Notes: a model not told the origin generated them from the letters alone. Positions 37,073 through 47,144 are shown, counted from the stretch's first letter. The stretch: DNA of 64,000 nucleotides from Rhizobium sp. CC-YZS058 (GCF_034720595.1 NZ_JAYESJ010000001.1:3746001-3810000), one strand, 5' to 3'. Made by a program: numbers and translations.

Positions 37073-38476
37073 TCAGATTCCCGGAGGGCGGTGCGTGTGC
37101 CAGTCGGTTGCCTGTTGATAGGCATGCGCGACGGTCAGCAAGCGTTCCTCTGTCCCATGCGGCCCGGCGAGCTGGAACGCGACGGGGCGTCCATCGTCCG
37201 TATAGCCGCACGGAAGCGTGATGGTCGGGATGCCGCAGGCATTGAAGGGGAAGGTGAACTTGCCGATGATGTTGAAATCCTCGGCGGAAGCGGCCCTTGC
37301 CTCCGCCCAGGTGGGCGTCGGCACGCGGAAGACCGGCATGATGAACAGATCGATATCGCGGAACAGGGCGGTCACGGCACCGGTGAACTTTCGGCGTTCG
37401 ATCATGCCCTTGCTGATCTCGAGCGGGGTGGCGTTGCGCCCTGCCTCGAGGCCGATCTTGTTCCACGGCCCATAGTTTTCAGCCTGCGAGGGGTAGGTCG
37501 CCTCATGGACGACGGCCATCTCCGCCATGGCCAAAACCATATTATATTGCGAGACGCCATCGATCGAGGGAAAGGCCACTTCGCGCGGCAGGGCACCGAG
37601 GCCGATCAGCACATCGGCCGCATCTTTCAGCAGGCGGGCCGTCACCGGATCGGCATCGGTCAGGCAGAAATCCCAATCGAGCCCAAGCCGCACGCCGCGT
37701 GCGCCGTAAACCCCCTGCAGTCCCGCCGCATAATCCGGCACCGGCGATGTCAGCGACGTCGTGTCCTTCGGGTCCCATCCGGCAAGACACTGAAGCATGG
37801 CGGCCGCATCGGCGGCCGACCGTGCCATGGGGCCGAGATGATCGAATGTCTCGGCAAGGTCGAAGATGCCGTACCGGCTGACCCGTCCCCAGGTCGGCTT
37901 CACCCCGGTCAAGCCATTGCAGGCAGAGGGGAAGCGGATTGAGCCGCCGGTATCCGAGCCGATGGTGGCATAGGCAAGGCCTGCCGCCGCAGAGACGCCG
38001 GACCCGGAGGAGGAGACGCCGGTCCAGAGATCCTTCTTCCATGGATTGACCGGCTCCGGGAGGTCCGGATGGTGCTCCAGCGTCGCTCCCTCGGTCATAT
38101 GCAGCTTGCCGAGCAGGACAGCGCCGGCCTCGGCGAGCCTGGTGACGACCGTCGCATCGTGGTCCGGCACGAAGTCGGCATGGATGGTCATGCCTGCGGT
38201 GGTGCGGATGCCCTTGGTAAAGCACAGATCCTTCACCGCTATCGGGATGCCGTGCATCTGCCCGCGATAGAGGCCCTTGCCGATCTCCGCTTCGGCGGTT
38301 TTCGCCTGCTGCAGGGCAAGATCGGCAGTGACGGTCGTGTAGCTTCTCAGCTCTCCGTCGAGCGCCTCGATCCGCCTCAGGATCGCCTCGGTGACCTCGA
38401 CCGGCGACACCGCGCGGGTTTCGATCAGCTTGGCCACCGACGTCAGGGACATATAGTGAAATTCGTTGAACGACAT
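37073..38476 (-). CDS. Amidase-signature hydrolase (second of operon)
   Basis: A 467-residue amidase signature enzyme. Triad residues: Lys82 (GIPIAVKDL), Ser155-157 (GVSSSGSG) and nucleophile Ser179 (GSDTGGSIRFPSA). C-terminal GIPTITLPCGY and HAYQQATDWH are also family-typical. The N-terminus matches GatA-like or AtzE-like small-amide hydrolases rather than fatty-acid amide hydrolases. The ATG at 38476 has GAGAGG upstream. It lies 21 bp after a paralogous amidase gene on the same strand. Confidence 0.92.
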   Translation of the reverse strand: MSFNEFHYMSLTSVAKLIETRAVSPVEVTEAILRRIEALDGELRSYTTVTADLALQQAKTAEAEIGKGLYRGQMHGIPIAVKDLCFTKGIRTTAGMTIHADFVPDHDATVVTRLAEAGAVLLGKLHMTEGATLEHHPDLPEPVNPWKKDLWTGVSSSGSGVSAAAGLAYATIGSDTGGSIRFPSACNGLTGVKPTWGRVSRYGIFDLAETFDHLGPMARSAADAAAMLQCLAGWDPKDTTSLTSPVPDYAAGLQGVYGARGVRLGLDWDFCLTDADPVTARLLKDAADVLIGLGALPREVAFPSIDGVSQYNMVLAMAEMAVVHEATYPSQAENYGPWNKIGLEAGRNATPLEISKGMIERRKFTGAVTALFRDIDLFIMPVFRVPTPTWAEARAASAEDFNIIGKFTFPFNACGIPTITLPCGYTDDGRPVAFQLAGPHGTEERLLTVAHAYQQATDWHTHRPPGI

Positions 38477-38497
38477 GGAACACCTCTCGTGTGAAGG

Positions 38498-39907
38498 TCA
38501 GGCGATAGGGGGCTTTTGGCGATGCCAGTCGGTGATCTGCTGATAGGCATGGGCCGCCTTCAGCAGCATGGGCTCGGAGAGATGCGGCCCGATCAGCTGC
38601 ACGCCGATCGGCATCCCGACGCTCGAAAAGCCACAGGGGAAGGTGATCGATGGCACGCCGGAGAGGTTGTAGGGCGAGGTATAGCCAATGAGACCGTAGA
38701 GATCCCGCAAGGCCTCCTCCATCTCGTCGTAGCGAAGGCCGACCTTGGGATAGATCGGCGAAATCAGCATGTCGACATCGGCGAAGAACCGCTTGATCGT
38801 GCCGCGAAAGCGCTCTTTTTCGATATAGGCATCAGCCAATGCCACTGCGTCCATTGCGAGCCCGCGCTCTATGGCGCCGCGCAGGGCCGGACCGAAGGCC
38901 TCGGCCTGCGCCTTGAAGACGTCGCGATGGTACCAGGCGCATTCGGCATCGGTGATAGCGAGCGCCGCCTTGCAGGCAGCCTGCCTGTCGGGCACTGTCA
39001 CGGGAACGATCGTCGCCCCCATCTCGGAGAAGGCCCCGACCACCGTGAGGATCGCGGCCGAGACTTCGTCGTCGATTTCCGCCGTCAGATAGGCTTCGTC
39101 GATGCCGATTCTCAAACCCCGCGCGCCGAGCACGCCGTCCAGGTGCTGGAGATAGGCGGGCACGGCGGCATCGAGGCTGGTGGGATCGTGCGGGTCGGCG
39201 CCGGCGAAGGCCTCCAGCATCGCGGCGCAATCGGCGGCGCTGCGCGCCATCGGGCCTATCGTGTCGAGCGAATTGGCGAGCGCGAAGACACCATAGCGGC
39301 TGGTTCGCCCCCAGGTGACCTTCAGCCCCGTCACCCCGCAAGCCGCGGAGGGAAAGCGGATCGACCCGCCGGTATCCGTTCCGAGCGAGGCGAAGCAGAG
39401 GCCCGTCGCCGTGGCCGATCCCGAGCCCGATGACGAGCCGCCGGGCCAGTAGGCTGCGTTCCAGGGATTGATGCAGTTTCGTAGCGCCGGATGATGCTCG
39501 CCGAAGGCGCCCTCATGCAGATGGAGTTGGCCAAGGGAGATCGCCCCTGCGGTCTTCAGCCGGTGGATGATGGTCGCATCCTTGTCGGAGAGCACGCGAT
39601 AGGCCGTTGTCGCGAAGGTCGCCGGAACGCCCTTGATCTCGAACAGATCCTTGAGCCCTATCGGCACGCCGTGCAAAGGGCCGCGCCACAAGCCTCTGGA
39701 GAGCTCGGCTTCCGCCGTATTCGCCGCATCGAGCGCGGCATCAGCGGTGACGAGCAGATAGGCGTTCAGCATCGGATTGAGCCGCGCGATCCGCTCCAGC
39801 ATCGCCTTGACCAGTTCGACCGGCGACACCTCACGCCTTCGAACCATGCCCGAGACGTCGAGAAGCGAAGCGTAGAAGAGATCGTCGGTTGCGATTGATT
39901 TCGACAT
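38498..39907 (-). CDS. Amidase-signature hydrolase (first of operon)
   Basis: A 469-residue amidase related to its downstream neighbour. Triad: Lys86 (GVPIGLKDLFE), Ser158-160 (GGSSSGSG) and Ser182 (GTDTGGSIRFPSAA). The two share layout over the whole length, including a C-terminal AYQQITDWHRQKPP similar to the partner's, which points to tandem duplication. The ATG at 39907 has TTGGAGG upstream. It is divergent from the peptide-type ABC transporter, so a transported amide is a reasonable substrate. Confidence 0.92.
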   Translation of the reverse strand: MSKSIATDDLFYASLLDVSGMVRRREVSPVELVKAMLERIARLNPMLNAYLLVTADAALDAANTAEAELSRGLWRGPLHGVPIGLKDLFEIKGVPATFATTAYRVLSDKDATIIHRLKTAGAISLGQLHLHEGAFGEHHPALRNCINPWNAAYWPGGSSSGSGSATATGLCFASLGTDTGGSIRFPSAACGVTGLKVTWGRTSRYGVFALANSLDTIGPMARSAADCAAMLEAFAGADPHDPTSLDAAVPAYLQHLDGVLGARGLRIGIDEAYLTAEIDDEVSAAILTVVGAFSEMGATIVPVTVPDRQAACKAALAITDAECAWYHRDVFKAQAEAFGPALRGAIERGLAMDAVALADAYIEKERFRGTIKRFFADVDMLISPIYPKVGLRYDEMEEALRDLYGLIGYTSPYNLSGVPSITFPCGFSSVGMPIGVQLIGPHLSEPMLLKAAHAYQQITDWHRQKPPIA

Positions 39908-40304
39908 GAAGCCTCCAAGTTTCGTTGATGACGCAAATATTGAAAGCGCGGCCGCTGTCGTGCCTTCTTCGATCGCACCGTCCCTGCGGGTGTCATGGCT
40001 CGATCGGCCGGATTGTTATAATAAAAAATGAGAATGTCAAAAATTCAAATAATAAACAGATGCCTGTTCAATGTGATGAAAGTTTCGGCAGTTTTGCAGC
40101 GCCCCTGATAGCGGGAACGTGCTACCTCCACGATATCTGCCACCCTCCCGCGGAACTAGCCTATAAAATTCTCTTTTTTGACTTTTTCATTTGCAAACAG
40201 CGGATTTCCGAGCCGTAACGCGCCTGCAGCCAGAATGGCACGAGGATTGCAGAACCTGTTTCAGCGTCCACTCTCGGCGCTATCGCTTGAAGGAGATGAG
40301 TTCG
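39908..40304. promoter_or_regulatory. Divergent promoter region, amidases / ABC transporter
   Basis: A 397-bp AT-rich gap with no gene. It must drive both the amidase operon (minus) and the transporter operon (plus). Around 40015-40062 is a very AT-rich block with TTCAAATAATAAAC, similar to AT-rich motifs near other genes of this cluster. No unambiguous -35/-10 pair is claimed. Confidence 0.5.
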
Positions 40305-41897
40305 ATGAAAGGGTTATTCTGGCAGGGCGCCAACCGACTGGTCGCAGCGTCCATCATCGCTGCCGCGTCCTTTGCGGTCACGGCCCATGCGGAAAGCGTC
40401 CTGAGGGTCGCCATGACCGCCGCCGACATCCCGGACTGGACCGGCGCGCCGGACCAAGGCTACGAGGGATATCGTTTCGCCGGCTATACAATGTATGATG
40501 CCCTGGCTCTCTGGGACCTATCGAGCTCCGACAAGGCGGCGGATATCGTGCCCGGTCTTGCCGAGAGCTGGGCGGTTGACCCCAAGGATCCGCTGACCTG
40601 GACCTTCAATCTGCGCAAGGGCGTCAAATTTCACGACGGCTGCACCTGGAACGCCGATTCCGCCATCTGGAATCTCGACCGCGTGAAGAACAGCAAGGCG
40701 CTACAGTACAATGCCCGCCACGCTGGCATGCAGGGCTGGGCAGTCGGTGCAGTCTCCTCCTATGAGAAGGTGGATGACTATACGATCAAGATCCATTCGA
40801 CCGTGCCGGCTTCCATGCTGCCCTACAGCATGGCCATGCTCTACATGATCTCGAACTGCAAGGTCACCGAGAGCGGAAATAATTACGGGAAATTCGCCGA
40901 GCATCCGGCCGGCACCGGCCCCTATATGTTCGACAAGCTGGTTCCGCACGAGCGGCTGGAGCTGGTCAAGAATCCGAACTACTGGAACCCGACGCGTATT
41001 CCGAAGAACGACCGGCTCGTCCTTCTCCCGATGCCCGAAGCCTCGACCCGCGCGGCGGCTCTCATGGCCGGTCAGGTCGATTTCGTCGAGGCACCTTCGC
41101 CGGACACGATCCCGGCGCTGAAGGGCGCGGGCATGCAGATCATCACCGTGCCCTATCCTCATAACTGGGACTATCTGCTTCGCATGAACAAGGGCCCATT
41201 TTCCGATGTCCGGGTCCGCCGCGCCGCCAATATGGCGATCAACCGCCAGGACGTGGTCGACATGCTCCAAGGCATTGCCACGCCGGCCTACAACACGTTG
41301 ATCGAGTCACAGCCCTGGTACGGCAATCCGGTCGTCTATGAGTACGACACAGAGAAAGCCACGGCCCTTCTGAAGGAAGCAGGCTGCTATCCCTGCAAGA
41401 TCAAGATCGGGATCTCCACATCAGGTTCCGGCCAGATGCAGCCGCTGCCCATGAACGAATTGGTGAAGGAGCAGCTCGATGAAGCGGGCTTCGAAACAGA
41501 ACTTGTCCCGATGGACTGGAATGCGTTGATCAGCGTCTTCTTCCAGGGCTCCGGAGCCAGTGATTTTGATGGCATCAACTTCTCGATGGCGCCGATCGAT
41601 GCGTCGCAGGGCATCGTCAACAAATGGATGACGACCGCCGCACCGCCGAACTGCTGCAACTGGGGCTTCTATAAGAACCCCGAGGTGGACAAGCTTGGCC
41701 TTGAAGCCATGGCGGAGTTCGATCCGGAGAAGCGCAACGCCATCCTGACCAAGATGAACGACACGGTCATGGCCGACGCGCCGGAACTCTTCATCGTCCA
41801 CGACCTGAACCCACGGGCGCTTTCCCCGAAGCTCACCGGTTTCGTCCAGGCCCAGAGCTGGTTCCAGGATCTGACGCCGATCGTCGTCAATCCCTGA
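40305..41897 (+). CDS. Peptide/nickel-type ABC transporter substrate-binding protein
   Basis: A 530-residue family 5 solute-binding protein. The signal peptide is clear (SIIAAASFAVTAHAES, cleaved near AHA-ES). The body shows LRVAMTAADIPDW, ESWAVDPKDPLTWTFNLRKG, VKFHDG and the PAGTGPYMFDKL region of the DppA/OppA/NikA family. The ATG at 40305 has AGGAG 9 nt upstream; earlier in-frame codons lack one. The ligand could be a peptide, an amidated compound or a nickel chelate for the downstream urease. A strong hairpin follows the gene. Confidence 0.93.
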   Translation: MKGLFWQGANRLVAASIIAAASFAVTAHAESVLRVAMTAADIPDWTGAPDQGYEGYRFAGYTMYDALALWDLSSSDKAADIVPGLAESWAVDPKDPLTWTFNLRKGVKFHDGCTWNADSAIWNLDRVKNSKALQYNARHAGMQGWAVGAVSSYEKVDDYTIKIHSTVPASMLPYSMAMLYMISNCKVTESGNNYGKFAEHPAGTGPYMFDKLVPHERLELVKNPNYWNPTRIPKNDRLVLLPMPEASTRAAALMAGQVDFVEAPSPDTIPALKGAGMQIITVPYPHNWDYLLRMNKGPFSDVRVRRAANMAINRQDVVDMLQGIATPAYNTLIESQPWYGNPVVYEYDTEKATALLKEAGCYPCKIKIGISTSGSGQMQPLPMNELVKEQLDEAGFETELVPMDWNALISVFFQGSGASDFDGINFSMAPIDASQGIVNKWMTTAAPPNCCNWGFYKNPEVDKLGLEAMAEFDPEKRNAILTKMNDTVMADAPELFIVHDLNPRALSPKLTGFVQAQSWFQDLTPIVVNP

Positions 41898-41905
41898 TGC
41901 GAGCC

Positions 41906-41935
41906 GCCGGCGCGGAGGATTTCCGCCGCGCCGGC
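41906..41935 (+). other. Intercistronic stem-loop after the binding-protein gene
   Basis: GCCGGCGCGG pairs perfectly with CCGCGCCGGC around a 10-nt loop, 9 bp after the stop codon, with no T-tract. Such structures commonly protect the binding-protein message from 3' decay and reduce read-through to the permease genes. Confidence 0.6.
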
Positions 41936-41973
41936 CTGCGCAAACTTGGCCTGTCCTGAACGGAGAGTGACTT

Positions 41974-42930
41974 ATGTGGGTCTATGTCTTTCGTCGCTTG
42001 CTGATGACTATCCCAATCCTGCTCGGCGTGACGATCATCTGCTTCGCCCTCGTCAAGCTGGCGCCGGGCGACCCGGTTCAGAACCTGGTACGACCTGAAA
42101 CGAGCCCGGAAGACATCGCCAAACTGCAGGCCCATTACGGTCTCGACAAGCCGCTGGTCATTCAATACTTCGTCTGGCTCTGGCGTGTCTTGAACGGCGA
42201 TCTCGGCGTCTCCATCGCCAACAACGCGCCGGTCGCCCGGGAAGTCCTGAACGCCTTTTCCAACACGATCGTCATTGCGCTGATCTCGGTGGTGATTGCT
42301 TTCGTGCTGTCGATGATCTTCGGAATCGCCGCTGCCTATCGCCCCGGCTCGCTGCTCGACAAGGCGATCACGGCCGTCGCCGTGTTCGGCATCAGCGTTC
42401 CCACCTTCTGGCTCGGGGTCGTGCTCGTCATCATCTTCGCCGTCGATCTCAACTGGTTGCCGGCAACCGGCATGGGCTCGAAGGGGTCGGATGATTTCAG
42501 CTACTTCAGGATAGAAGACCTGAAATTCGCGATCATGCCGATTATCGCCTTCGCGTTGCCGCCCTTCGCCATCATGACGCGCACGACCCGCTCCTCGATC
42601 AGCGAAATCCTTAATCAGGATTTCGTGCAGACGCTTCGGGCCAAGGGCCTCAGCGAGTTTCATGTGATCTGCCACGCGGTGCGCAACATGATGCCTGCCG
42701 GTGCCGCCATGCTTGGCCTGCAGCTTGGCTATCTCATCGGCGGTTCTGTGCTGGTGGAAACGGTCTTCACTTGGCCCGGCACGGGCTTCCTGATCAACAA
42801 GGCGATCCTGACCCGGGATATTCCCCTGCTTCAGGGCACGATCCTCGTTCTGGCGGCGGCCTTTGTCCTGATCAACCTGGTCGTCGACCTGCTGCAGTCC
42901 CTGATCGACCCCCGAATCAAACGCATCTGA
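41974..42930 (+). CDS. ABC transporter permease (DppB type)
   Basis: A 318-residue inner-membrane permease of the binding-protein-dependent class. It begins MWVYVFRRLLMTIPILLGVT, the typical first helix of DppB/OppB, and contains the EAA-like loop LRAKGLSEFHVICHAVRNMM. Six transmembrane segments are expected. The ATG at 41974 has GGAGAG upstream. It partners the DppC-type permease 9 bp downstream. Confidence 0.94.
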   Translation: MWVYVFRRLLMTIPILLGVTIICFALVKLAPGDPVQNLVRPETSPEDIAKLQAHYGLDKPLVIQYFVWLWRVLNGDLGVSIANNAPVAREVLNAFSNTIVIALISVVIAFVLSMIFGIAAAYRPGSLLDKAITAVAVFGISVPTFWLGVVLVIIFAVDLNWLPATGMGSKGSDDFSYFRIEDLKFAIMPIIAFALPPFAIMTRTTRSSISEILNQDFVQTLRAKGLSEFHVICHAVRNMMPAGAAMLGLQLGYLIGGSVLVETVFTWPGTGFLINKAILTRDIPLLQGTILVLAAAFVLINLVVDLLQSLIDPRIKRI

Positions 42931-42939
42931 GGCCCTGCC

Positions 42940-43842
42940 ATGACAGAGATATCTGCAAACGCCATGCCGATCGTGACCACAGATGCGGCCCAGGCCCGGG
43001 AGACGCGGGGCTATTGGGGCTCGGTTTGGTTCCGGCTCCGCTATGATTATGTCACGCTCTTCTGCATTGCCCTGATTTCGGCCATTGTGCTCGTGGCGAT
43101 CTTCGCGCCATGGCTGTCTCCGATGGACCCGGAAAAGTCGAGCATGGCCAACCGGCTGCGCCCGATCGGCCATGTCAAGTTCACGCTCGGAACGGACGAG
43201 CAGGGCCGGGACATGCTGAGCCGCCTGATCTGGGGCGGGCGCGTCTCGCTGTCCATGGGCATCCTGCCGGTCTTTTTCGCGACTCTCATCGGCGGCAGCT
43301 TCGGCGTCGTTGCCGGCTATTATGGCGGCCGGGTCAATATGGTGATCATGCGGACGATGGATGTTTTCTTTGCCTTTCCCTCGGTGCTGCTCGCCGTCGC
43401 GATCACCGGGAGCCTCGGCGGCGGGATCATAAACCAGATGGTGACGCTGACGGTCGTTCTCATTCCGCCGCTCTGCCGCGTGGCGGAAACCGCAACGTCG
43501 CAGGTCCGCAACCATGATTTCGTTGATGCGGCGCGATCGACCGGCGCCTCGACCGTCTCGATCATCATGAACCATGTGCTGATCAACGTTCTGTCACCGG
43601 TGCTTGTCTACGCCTCCACGCTGGTGTCGATCGCCATCGTTCTCGCCTCGGGGCTCTCCTTTCTCGGCCTCGGCGTATCGCCGCCAACGGCGGATTGGGG
43701 ACTGATGCTCTCGACGCTGCGCCAGTCGATCTACGTGCAGCCCCTCGTGGCAGCCCTGCCGGGGCTCGCCATCTTCGTCACCTCCGTTGCTTTCAACCTC
43801 GTCAGCGACGGCTTGCGCCAGGCCATGGATGTGAAGGCCTAA
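42940..43842 (+). CDS. ABC transporter permease (DppC type)
   Basis: A 300-residue permease with the N-terminal cytosolic segment and first helix of the DppC/OppC family (LFCIALISAIVLVAIFAPWL), the HTLGTDEQGRD-like FTLGTDEQGRDMLSR, and an EAA loop (DAARSTGASTVSIIMNHVL). It forms a heterodimer with the preceding permease. After it there is a 153-bp gap before the ATPase genes with nothing recognised. Confidence 0.94.
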   Translation: MTEISANAMPIVTTDAAQARETRGYWGSVWFRLRYDYVTLFCIALISAIVLVAIFAPWLSPMDPEKSSMANRLRPIGHVKFTLGTDEQGRDMLSRLIWGGRVSLSMGILPVFFATLIGGSFGVVAGYYGGRVNMVIMRTMDVFFAFPSVLLAVAITGSLGGGIINQMVTLTVVLIPPLCRVAETATSQVRNHDFVDAARSTGASTVSIIMNHVLINVLSPVLVYASTLVSIAIVLASGLSFLGLGVSPPTADWGLMLSTLRQSIYVQPLVAALPGLAIFVTSVAFNLVSDGLRQAMDVKA

Positions 43843-43995
43843 TGCGCAGCAAAGCGCGTCCGCTCAAGCAGTCGTGTGGGCGGGCGCGGCACTGGATCAT
43901 CAGGATGAGCCGATCAACAGGCATGTCGACCGTATGACCGGACGAGCCGGTCCGGATCGGACGATGTCCACGTCGAAGCGCGAGGAAGCAAGCCA

Positions 43996-45066
43996 ATGCT
44001 GGATATGATTGAAGACAAGAAGCCCGTCGACCCCCGGGACCGCGGCGGGCCGGCGCAGCCGATGCTGATCGTCGAGGGGCTAAAGAAGTATTTCCCGATC
44101 CGGGCCGGCCTGATGAACCGCAAGGTCGCCGAGGTGAAGGCCGTCGACGACGTCTCCTTCTATCTGATGAAGGGCGAGACCCTTGGGATCGTCGGTGAAT
44201 CGGGCTGCGGAAAATCGACGCTTGCGCGACTGCTGATGTTCCTGATCATGAAGGACGAAGGACATATGATCTTCGATGGTGATCCCGTCGGCGAAGTTGC
44301 CGGGGTCGGGCTCGATGCGCTTCGGCGCATGGTGCAAATGGTGTTCCAGGACAGCTATTCCTCCCTCAATCCGCGCCTGCCCATCGAGCAGTCCATCGCC
44401 TATGGACCGAAGGTTCAAGGTGTATCGGCGAAGGTGGCAATGGAGACGGCGCGGCAGCTGCTGGAGCGGGTCGGCATGCGGCCGGAACGCTTCGGGCAGC
44501 GCTATCCGCATGAGCTATCTGGCGGGCAGAAGCAGCGTGTCAATATTGCCCGTGCGCTGGCGCTCGACCCGCGATTGCTGATCCTCGATGAAGCAGTATC
44601 GGCGCTCGACAAGTCTGTCGAGGCGCAGGTACTCAACCTACTGGCCGAGCTGAAGGCACAGCTGAACCTCACCTATATATTCATCTCGCACGATCTGCAT
44701 GTGGTTCAATATATCTCGGACCGGGTTCTGGTCATGTATCTCGGCCAGGTCGTCGAGATCGGCCCGGTCGACAAGCTCTATTCCAATCCCCAGCATCCCT
44801 ACACCCAAGCGCTGCTTGCCTGCCGACTCAGCATGGATCCGGACGAGCGCGTTGAGTCGGCGCCGTTGGCCGGGGATCCGCCCAACCCGGTGAACCCACC
44901 TTCCGGCTGCCGCTTCCACACGCGCTGCCCCTATGCAGAGGACATCTGCATGTCCAAGGCTCCGGCCCTGCGGGATGTTCTTCATGTCAAGCCCGACGAC
45001 CATCTGGCGGCCTGCCACATGGTCATTGCCGGATCCGGCCACTCGGCTGCGCTGGAAAACGCCTGA
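43996..45066 (+). CDS. ABC transporter ATPase (DppF/OppF type)
   Basis: A 356-residue ATPase: Walker A GESGCGKST, Q-loop MVFQDSYSSLNPR, signature LSGGQKQR, Walker B LLILDEAVSALD and the H-loop ISHDL. The C-terminal oligopeptide-type extension with its cysteine cluster (GCRFHTRCPYAEDIC) is present. One oddity is DEAVSALD in place of DEPTSALD. The ATG at 43996 has GAGGAAG upstream. It pairs with the following DppD-type ATPase. Confidence 0.94.
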   Translation: MLDMIEDKKPVDPRDRGGPAQPMLIVEGLKKYFPIRAGLMNRKVAEVKAVDDVSFYLMKGETLGIVGESGCGKSTLARLLMFLIMKDEGHMIFDGDPVGEVAGVGLDALRRMVQMVFQDSYSSLNPRLPIEQSIAYGPKVQGVSAKVAMETARQLLERVGMRPERFGQRYPHELSGGQKQRVNIARALALDPRLLILDEAVSALDKSVEAQVLNLLAELKAQLNLTYIFISHDLHVVQYISDRVLVMYLGQVVEIGPVDKLYSNPQHPYTQALLACRLSMDPDERVESAPLAGDPPNPVNPPSGCRFHTRCPYAEDICMSKAPALRDVLHVKPDDHLAACHMVIAGSGHSAALENA

Positions 45067-45083
45067 ACCCTGGGAGAAAGACG

Positions 45084-46160
45084 ATGAATAAGATGGACGT
45101 TTTCCAGACCACCTACACCGCGGATACCGCAACATCCGGCGATCCCTTCATCCGCGTTAAGGATCTAAAGGTGAGGTTCGTCTCGCGCGAGGCGACGGTC
45201 CAGGCCGTCAACGGAGTCTCTCTCGAACTCAAGCGCGGTGAAGTGCTCTGTGTCATCGGGGAGTCCGGCTCAGGCAAGTCGGTGATGATGCGATCCCTGC
45301 TCAAGCTTCATCCCAAGAACCGCACGGTGATCGAAGGCGAGATGAAGGTCGGCGAGCACGACATCATGTCGGCCTCATCAAAGAGAATGGGCGAAATTCG
45401 CGGTCGGGTTATTTCCATGGTGTTCCAGGAACCGATGACCGCGCTCGATCCGCTTTATACGATCGGCGATCAGATCGCAGAAACTGTCATGCGGCATCAG
45501 AAGGTCAATCGCGAAACGGCAATGAAGCGGGCCCTCGAACTGCTCGAGCTCGTCCGGGTCCCCTCGCCCGAGCGACGGCTGAAGGCCTATCCGCATGAGC
45601 TGTCCGGCGGCCTGCGCCAGCGCGCTATGATCGCCGTTGCGCTGTCCTGCAAGCCGGACCTGCTGCTCGCGGACGAGCCGACGACTGCGCTCGACGCTTC
45701 TGTGCAGATCCAGGTCCTCGTGCTGCTGCGCCGGTTGCAGCGCGAACTGGGCATGTCGATGATCTTCGTCACGCATGATCTCGGCGTGGCGGCACAGATC
45801 GCCGACAAGATCGCCGTCATGTATGCTGGCCGCATCATCGAGACGGGGGAAGCGCGGGATGTACTGATGAACCCCCAGCATCCCTATACGAAGGCGATGC
45901 TGGCTTCGACCGAGAAATATCACCACAAGGGCGCGCCGCTCGAGACGATTCATGGGACGCCGCCGGATCTGCGATTGCTTCCTCCCGGCTGCAGCTTCGC
46001 GCCCCGCTGCAGCTTCGCCGTCGAACTGTGCCGGAAGACTTTGCCCCAAGCGACGACGGATGTGCGCGGCCACAGCGCGCGCTGTATCGGCGCAACGACC
46101 ATCAATGGCCGTTTGAGCTTTGCCGCGCCCCTTGCCGGCAAGGCGGAGCTCGCCGTCTAG
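45084..46160 (+). CDS. ABC transporter ATPase (DppD/OppD type)
   Basis: A 358-residue ATPase: Walker [11 protein letters not shown]-loop [12 protein letters not shown], signature LSGGLRQR, Walker [13 protein letters not shown], and H-loop VTHDLG. The C-terminal cysteine-containing oligopeptide extension ([10 protein letters not shown]) is present. It lies 17 bp after the first ATPase gene, with GGGAGA before the ATG. Together, binding protein, two permeases and two ATPases make a complete importer. Confidence 0.94.
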   Translation: MNKMDVFQTTYTADTATSGDPFIRVKDLKVRFVSREATVQAVNGVSLELKRGEVLCVIGESGSGKSVMMRSLLKLHPKNRTVIEGEMKVGEHDIMSASSKRMGEIRGRVISMVFQEPMTALDPLYTIGDQIAETVMRHQKVNRETAMKRALELLELVRVPSPERRLKAYPHELSGGLRQRAMIAVALSCKPDLLLADEPTTALDASVQIQVLVLLRRLQRELGMSMIFVTHDLGVAAQIADKIAVMYAGRIIETGEARDVLMNPQHPYTKAMLASTEKYHHKGAPLETIHGTPPDLRLLPPGCSFAPRCSFAVELCRKTLPQATTDVRGHSARCIGATTINGRLSFAAPLAGKAELAV

Positions 46161-46228
46161 CGCCCGCCTTTCGACCAGCGCCACGGCAGAAGCCGGCACT
46201 TGGCCATGCATGACCTTGGGAGAGACGT

Positions 46229-47131
46229 GTGAAGTCGTGGTGGAATTCGAGGGTGCCGAGCCAGCGCGGCGCCCTGTTGATGATCGTGTCCGTGTTGAAT
46301 TTCGCGATGCTGATGCTGCTGGTCCGTGCACTCGGAGAAACCGTCTCCGTCTTCATGCTGTTGCTGACGCGGCAGGTCGTCATGCAGGTCGTGGTGCTGT
46401 TCGTCGCCCGGAGGCGCGTACGCACCCTTCTGCACACGCGGACACCGGCGCTCCAGTTCTGGCGGTCGGTTCTGGCACTGGCGGCGACCATGGCCACCTA
46501 TGTGAGCTTCATCCGGCTTCCGCTCGCGCTCGCCAGCGCGATCAGCTTCTCGACCGTGCTGTTCGTCACGCTCGGCGCCGTGCTCTTCCTGCGGGAACGG
46601 GTGACCCGTGGCATCTGGATTGCTACGATCATCGGGCTGATTGGCGTCCTTATCATGTTGAGCCCGCGGGAAGGTGGGGCGTCCCTTGACGTACTGGTCG
46701 CGATTTGCGGCGCCGTCGCCTCAGCAGGGATGATCCTGACGGTGCGCGTCTTCGACCCGTCCGATTCCATCGAAACAGTGCTAACCTACCAGGGCTTGCT
46801 GACACTGGCCGCCGCGGTCGTTCCGGTGATCCTCACCTGGCAGACGCCGACGGCGGCGGAAGCTGCCCTTCTGCTTGCGGTCGGGCTCGTCAGCACCTTC
46901 GGCCAATGGACCTTCGTCACCGCCTATCGCTACGAGGAGGCGGCACGGCTTGCTCCGCTCGATTTCCTGAGGCTCGTCGTTCTGGCCGCGGCCGGTTTGA
47001 TCTTCTTCCACGAGCGACCCGGCCTGTGGCTCTTCGCCGGCATCATCCCGATCATCGGCGCAACGCTCTATATCCTGCGATCTAACAGCCGCGCCATCCC
47101 CGCCCGCGCGCGAACCGAAGTCGATAATTAA
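46229..47131 (+). CDS. EamA-family (DMT) transporter
   Basis: A 300-residue integral membrane protein with about ten hydrophobic segments and two EamA repeats (TYVSFIRLPLALASAISFST, VLFVTLGAVLFLRE in the first; FVTAYRYEEAARLAPLDFLR in the second). The family exports or imports amino acids and metabolites. GTG start at 46229 with GGGAGAG upstream. It lies between the ABC importer and the acetamidase, so it may export a product of amide breakdown; that is an inference. Confidence 0.88.
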   Translation: MKSWWNSRVPSQRGALLMIVSVLNFAMLMLLVRALGETVSVFMLLLTRQVVMQVVVLFVARRRVRTLLHTRTPALQFWRSVLALAATMATYVSFIRLPLALASAISFSTVLFVTLGAVLFLRERVTRGIWIATIIGLIGVLIMLSPREGGASLDVLVAICGAVASAGMILTVRVFDPSDSIETVLTYQGLLTLAAAVVPVILTWQTPTAAEAALLLAVGLVSTFGQWTFVTAYRYEEAARLAPLDFLRLVVLAAAGLIFFHERPGLWLFAGIIPIIGATLYILRSNSRAIPARARTEVDN

Positions 47132-47144
47132 TCAATTTTTTGAT
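47131..47144. promoter_or_regulatory. AT-rich palindrome upstream of the acetamidase gene
   Basis: ATCAA-TTTT-TTGAT, embedded in AATTAATCAATTTTTTGAT, begins at the EamA stop codon and lies 86 bp upstream of the acetamidase start. The left half resembles AATAATCAAATT upstream of marR (36514) and TTAATCAAATAT (34919). It could be a shared operator. Confidence 0.35.

Noticed and set aside
40860..40890. A fourth copy of the island palindrome in the binding-protein gene (GAGCGGAAATAATTACGGG)
   Set aside because: Only one half matches, it is within coding sequence outside the island, and symmetry is broken.
41887..43575. A 562-residue open frame antisense to the DppB/DppC permease genes
   Set aside because: It is a high-GC antisense shadow: very rich in Arg, Asp, His and Gly with no domain, and fully covered by two well-supported permeases.
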